A stretch of 64,000 bases of DNA, from assembly GCF_036370855.1 (NCBI RefSeq), contig NC_088112.1, positions 17,662,469-17,726,468 on the forward strand. Reading direction: 5' to 3'. The notes below the pieces were generated by a model. That model was not told where the DNA came from. It saw nothing but the letters and a program-made list of their open reading frames with translations, and did not search any database. Origin of the DNA: Dromaius novaehollandiae. Taxonomy: Eukaryota; Chordata; Aves; Casuariiformes; Dromaiidae. Shown piece by piece: positions 54,848 to 64,000 of the stretch (positions within the stretch are counted from its first letter, which is position 1; every line of letters begins with the position of its first letter). Made by a program: the position numbers and the translations under genes.

Positions 54848-57800
54848 GTAAGTGCTTTTTAGAGAAGTGACTGTTTAATACAGTACGTATACTATAGTGC
54901 AGTTGCTTTCAACTTTCTTTAGTCTGTGGACCTGCCCGCCTCCAAATTTTCCACTGGGATGTGCAATTCTATATAACAACTCATAAGCCAAGTGTGGTAG
55001 GTTTGGGATCTTTTTTTTCTTTCACGGACTGCAGATTGAGAACATCTCCTGTAGATGTTTGCAAGATTACTACATGTGATGTGCTGAATTAGCTTTGTGA
55101 TTCTTCTTTCAATCTTGGATGATTTTAATTGAGTAGCATACTGTTATCGATATGTAGAAATATGTTTGCTGACCATCCGATGAATGAATGCTTTGCACTT
55201 TCGGTGCTGGTCCTGTTTGTAGCTACAGTTAGGAAGCTGTAACTGAAAACATATGTTTCTGCAATTGAAATATGTCTACTTCCAAAAGATTTCTCTGTAG
55301 GAGAAGCATGGAATTTGTTATGTGTCCTGACAACAGGAGTGATGAATCAAAGTATTTCAGGTAGGAGAGTAACAGCTCAGGGTTTGGCTTTTGAACAATG
55401 GAAAATCTGTTTTTACTCAAGGGCTCTGGCCCCCAGAATAGACTCTCTGCCTTAAGCCCTGTGAACACCTACAGTCCCTTGGCACCTAACTTTCCATTAA
55501 CGGCTATGTCTGAAACAACATATGTCCCGATGCTTCGAAACAGCTTGCAGCCCAAGCAAGAATTAGGGCTCAGCTTGCTGCTTCCCTTGCATGTTTTATG
55601 GAGAAGCTGGATGCTCAGCACTGAATTCCAAAGGATGTCAGAATACATAAAAGTTGCACATTATGATACCTAAATCCCTCTTTGGGTCTTGTCCAAAGAG
55701 CTTATCCTGTTTTCTAAATGAATTATTTTTGAAAGATGGTTTTGTACAGGCAAAGTTCCTCTAAGTGAGGGTTTCTCTGGTTCAGGTTAACTTCCTTTTA
55801 CCCAACTTTATCTCTGTCGGAAGAAAGTGCTTTGTTAACCCATGAAGAAGTACAGTCTAGTTTTTCGCATAAATAACTGTTTCTTAACTTGATGCCCAGC
55901 TTATTCAAAATTTATACTTTTTTCCCTCTGAAAGTCTTTGCCAAAGACAGGATCTTGACCTTTCTTATCTTGACTCTCCAGCCATACCCTTCTTCCAATG
56001 TATGAAGATTTACTGAAGACACCAAGGCTGCTCAGTGACTTGTTAATCAAAAAATTTGATACCTCAGAGTCTTTAGCTTTGGAGTAATAAACCTGTGTTT
56101 GCATGTGATTCCCTTTCTGGTGGGTACCTCGGCTAATACTCTCAGAGTTATGTTCTGTCTCCAGCTATGCTTTCTGCTTAAAGGAAGACTATCCCCTAGA
56201 GTTCATTCATGCAGGGGATGTTGTAAGTGATATTCGTGCCTACCTAATGCTTTGGTATGCAACTCCCTATGCATCTGACTGCACCTGAAAGTACTGTGTG
56301 GGAGACTTGCATTTCTCTTCCTCCCTGCCTGCCTCCTCTCAGTTAACTGCTGGCACAGCAGGGAATTGGTAGCTCACATCTTCCTTTTGCTGATCCTTCT
56401 TCCCGCACTCCGCTCCGGTAAATATCTGCTTCTTGATGCTGCTTAAATTTTGAGATACTGGAATTTATAAGAGATCCTTGGTATTTCTTTAGAGTGTTGA
56501 GGATCCCTTAAGTCTAACCATTACCAGTTTAAACCCCACCTCTGTTAGGATTTGCAGCTTCTCTGTTTTACTTGCAGAGCCAAAATGATATGCTTTTCTT
56601 AGAATTAATCTATTGGCTTAGGCCGTGAAAGAGATGCTCCCTCTTACTCACAATATCTTTCACCTAGGAGGAGAGAGGTTCCAGGTTTTACTGCTTCATC
56701 TGCTTGAAGTAACTTAAAGGCACTGCTTCATCTGCTTGAAGTAACTTAAAGGCACTCCTATAGCTCTGTGCCGTTCTAGCATGGAGGTCTGTGTTGCTCT
56801 TGAGGCTGTTCTGTTTTCCATTGGATTGCAAATATTCTTTAGGCCCGTGAGAGAGAGAGACAAAAACCGCTCTTTGTCTGAAAAACACACTGTATAGAGT
56901 AGTGATTAGGACAGCTGCCTGAGGGGAAGGTGATATGGTTTCATTTCCTGTTTTAAGGAACGCTTGACTATGCGTTTTACTCTGGGCTATAATATCTGTC
57001 TCGGTCATATAGATTTTGAAAATAAAAATTTGAAAATTTGTTAGAGGCTTTTTCAGGAATCCCTAGGGTAATTATTTTGGTAGCCTTGAAGAGGATGGGT
57101 ACTCTGGAAAACTGGATGTCTTTACTCTTGTTACTGTAGAGCTAAAGAGGTTTAGTCCATTACCTTGCTCTATAATGTAATTACCTACATCTGATTCATT
57201 CTTGACAGATGTCAGCGTAACACAGAAGTCTGCAGTGAAGAAGAGTCCACAATTTCCTTAGGGAGTCTACTCTAGTGCTTCACTATTCTTACCTTTATAA
57301 ATGAATTTTGTTTGTTCTTCCTCCCTTTCCCTTTCCACCTTTCAAAATTCTAATCAAAATCTTCATAGCCTGTTGCTAAGTTGTCACATCCATCATGTAA
57401 TGGAGAACAGATTATTCATTCCTCCTTTCTTTAGTCTTTGTGCATTTTGAAATTATGTTCCTCATCTCCTCCTCTTCTGGATAAATAACCCCAGTCAATT
57501 TGACGCTTTTTCTCTTAGGTCTCTTCTTAGCTTTTAATCAGGCTTCTTTTTGTCCTTTGGACTCTTTCCATTTAGTCCAGGTCTTTTAAAAAGTCCAGCT
57601 GAAGCTTTGAGAGCAGAAGTATTTGGGAAGTATTCAGGAGAGGTTGACTTCAGAATATAACTTCACGAATGGTATTTCTTTTTGCCTATAGTTTCCTAGT
57701 GAGTCTCTAAAGGTAGCGGTTAACAAACAAGTTATCCTCAAATACTGTAATGCATGTGGATGTAACTTATTTTCCATTATGGCATGAAAGTCTCTTTCAA

Positions 57801-58518
57801 ACTATAGCACAATACTATATAATTCTTGTAGGACTGTAAGTACACTAACTGATAACACAGGATACTGTTGTGTTTAAAAAAAGGGGGGGGGGGAAGAGGA
57901 GGGTGGGTGGCAATAGGTTTGGGACAAAGGTTATTCACCTGGCAGAGCTGAGGAGGTGATGCCCTGCTTGAAATTTGATACTTGCGAACTAGTTTGAAGG
58001 AAGAGGAGTGGGACCTGGAGAAACTGCAGTGGCTACTGGGATTGTTTTGTTTCAAAACTGTTCTTGCAGTTTTAATTGTCTTGCATGTTGCTTCCTGTGT
58101 CCTTGGCCTCCATGTGTTTCTGCCTTTGAAAGGCATTGTTTATGGCTTTTACTGTAATATTACAGAAAATACAGTCCTAGCCCATAGTAGTAGTTCTGTG
58201 TTTCAGAATATCTTTTAATAAATAGAGAAAGAGGCGTTGGATTTGGGGTGGGTTTTTTGTTGTTTTCACAGTTGTTAGCTACTCGTTGTTTTGGGGTGTT
58301 GAACTGGAGACACAAGCTTGCTTAAAGCTGTGAAGTCTATAATTACTTGCTGTCTTGTCTGTAGGTATTGTTCGTTAGTGGTGGTAACAGTTGAAAGAAT
58401 AGTTATTTAATTACACATATTTTAATACACAGGAAATTTTCAATATTGTACGTTTTCTAACTTGTCTACCTAGAATTAGAGAGAAATTGAACATTTATTT
58501 TCTTTCTTTTTCTTTAAG
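54848..58518 (+). other. MAPK9: MAPK9 5' UTR intron
   Basis: No other exon recognised. Contains a recent 32-bp tandem duplication (56691-56754) and a G run (57883-57893). Confidence 0.6.
56691..56754. repeat. Perfect 32-bp tandem duplication
   Basis: Copy 1 at 56691-56722 and copy 2 at 56723-56754 are identical (each begins CTGCTTCATCTGCTTGAAGT). Perfect identity implies a recent event or an assembly artefact. Confidence 0.97.
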
Positions 58519-63487
<4,969 letters not shown>

Positions 63488-64000
63488 TGAGTATAAGTTG
63501 TCTAAAAAGCTCTTGATTTGCTCTTATAACTACTGTTAGTAACCAAAGTAACGGAAAAAGTGGTGAGAGGGACTGGGAGGATTTGCTGTGAGAATACAAT
63601 TCTTCAATGCATGATTAAGTTCATGATGGCGTGTTTGGTGGTGTTTGGAGGAGGAAGTGTCAAGAAGAGGGGGCTTTTGGAGCAATGTTGATATGAGTTG
63701 CCCTTCAGCTTAGACTTCATAAAGCTGGCCTTGCTCTAGTGCATTTGCCTGTTTAAGTCCTTTGCAGTAGAGCCTGTTTGGCAGAGGGTTTGGTTGTGGG
63801 TTTGGCTGTTCTAGCTGCACTGTAGTTAAACGTCCCGAGTTCAGGCAAGATTGCTTTTTACTAAACACCAGTGTTTAATCTAACTCGCAAGGTGGGGGAA
63901 TACAGACAGGAAGATGGGACAGAGTTGTTGTCTGACATTTTATCTGTACACAGAAGTGAAAATACTATGCTGCTTACCTTTTTTGGACAATATATATTAA

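Overview
The window looks like nuclear DNA from a vertebrate, most likely a bird. The evidence is two intron-rich genes with GT-AG splice sites, CpG-island promoters, low repeat density, degraded CR1-type LINE pieces and faint MIR-like SINE remnants, with no Alu or L1. The species cannot be fixed from the sequence. There is no sign of bacterial operons, phage, CRISPR or a novel defence system.

The right half holds two protein-coding genes in tandem on the + strand. The first is GFPT2 (glutamine--fructose-6-phosphate aminotransferase 2), complete in 19 coding exons from 32533 to 50132. The exons join without a frameshift into 682 codons, the usual length of the family. The second is the 5' part of MAPK9 (JNK2). 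It has a CpG-island promoter near 53.0-53.5 kb, one or two probable non-coding leader exons, and coding exons at 58572-58693 and 63328-63457 (residues 1-84). The rest lies beyond the right edge. The same two genes are neighbours in the same relative orientation on human 5q35.3, so this is conserved synteny.

The left 32 kb is mostly intergenic. It contains a CpG island at about 2.04-2.99 kb with a TATA-like box in minus orientation, microsatellites, old CR1/L3-like and MIR-like fragments, and, at the extreme left edge, a possible unidentified minus-strand exon (1-231). Most open frames there are short, lack family resemblance and are best treated as chance.

Functionally, GFPT2 makes glucosamine-6-phosphate at the entry to the hexosamine pathway, and MAPK9 is a stress-activated kinase. 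They are neighbours but not parts of one pathway. The most interesting regulatory observation is that the MAPK9 upstream region carries three copies of TGACATCA (one inverted), the same octamer as the jun1 AP-1/ATF site of the c-jun promoter, next to three inverted CCAAT boxes. Because JNK2 activates c-Jun and ATF2, this suggests a possible feedback loop.
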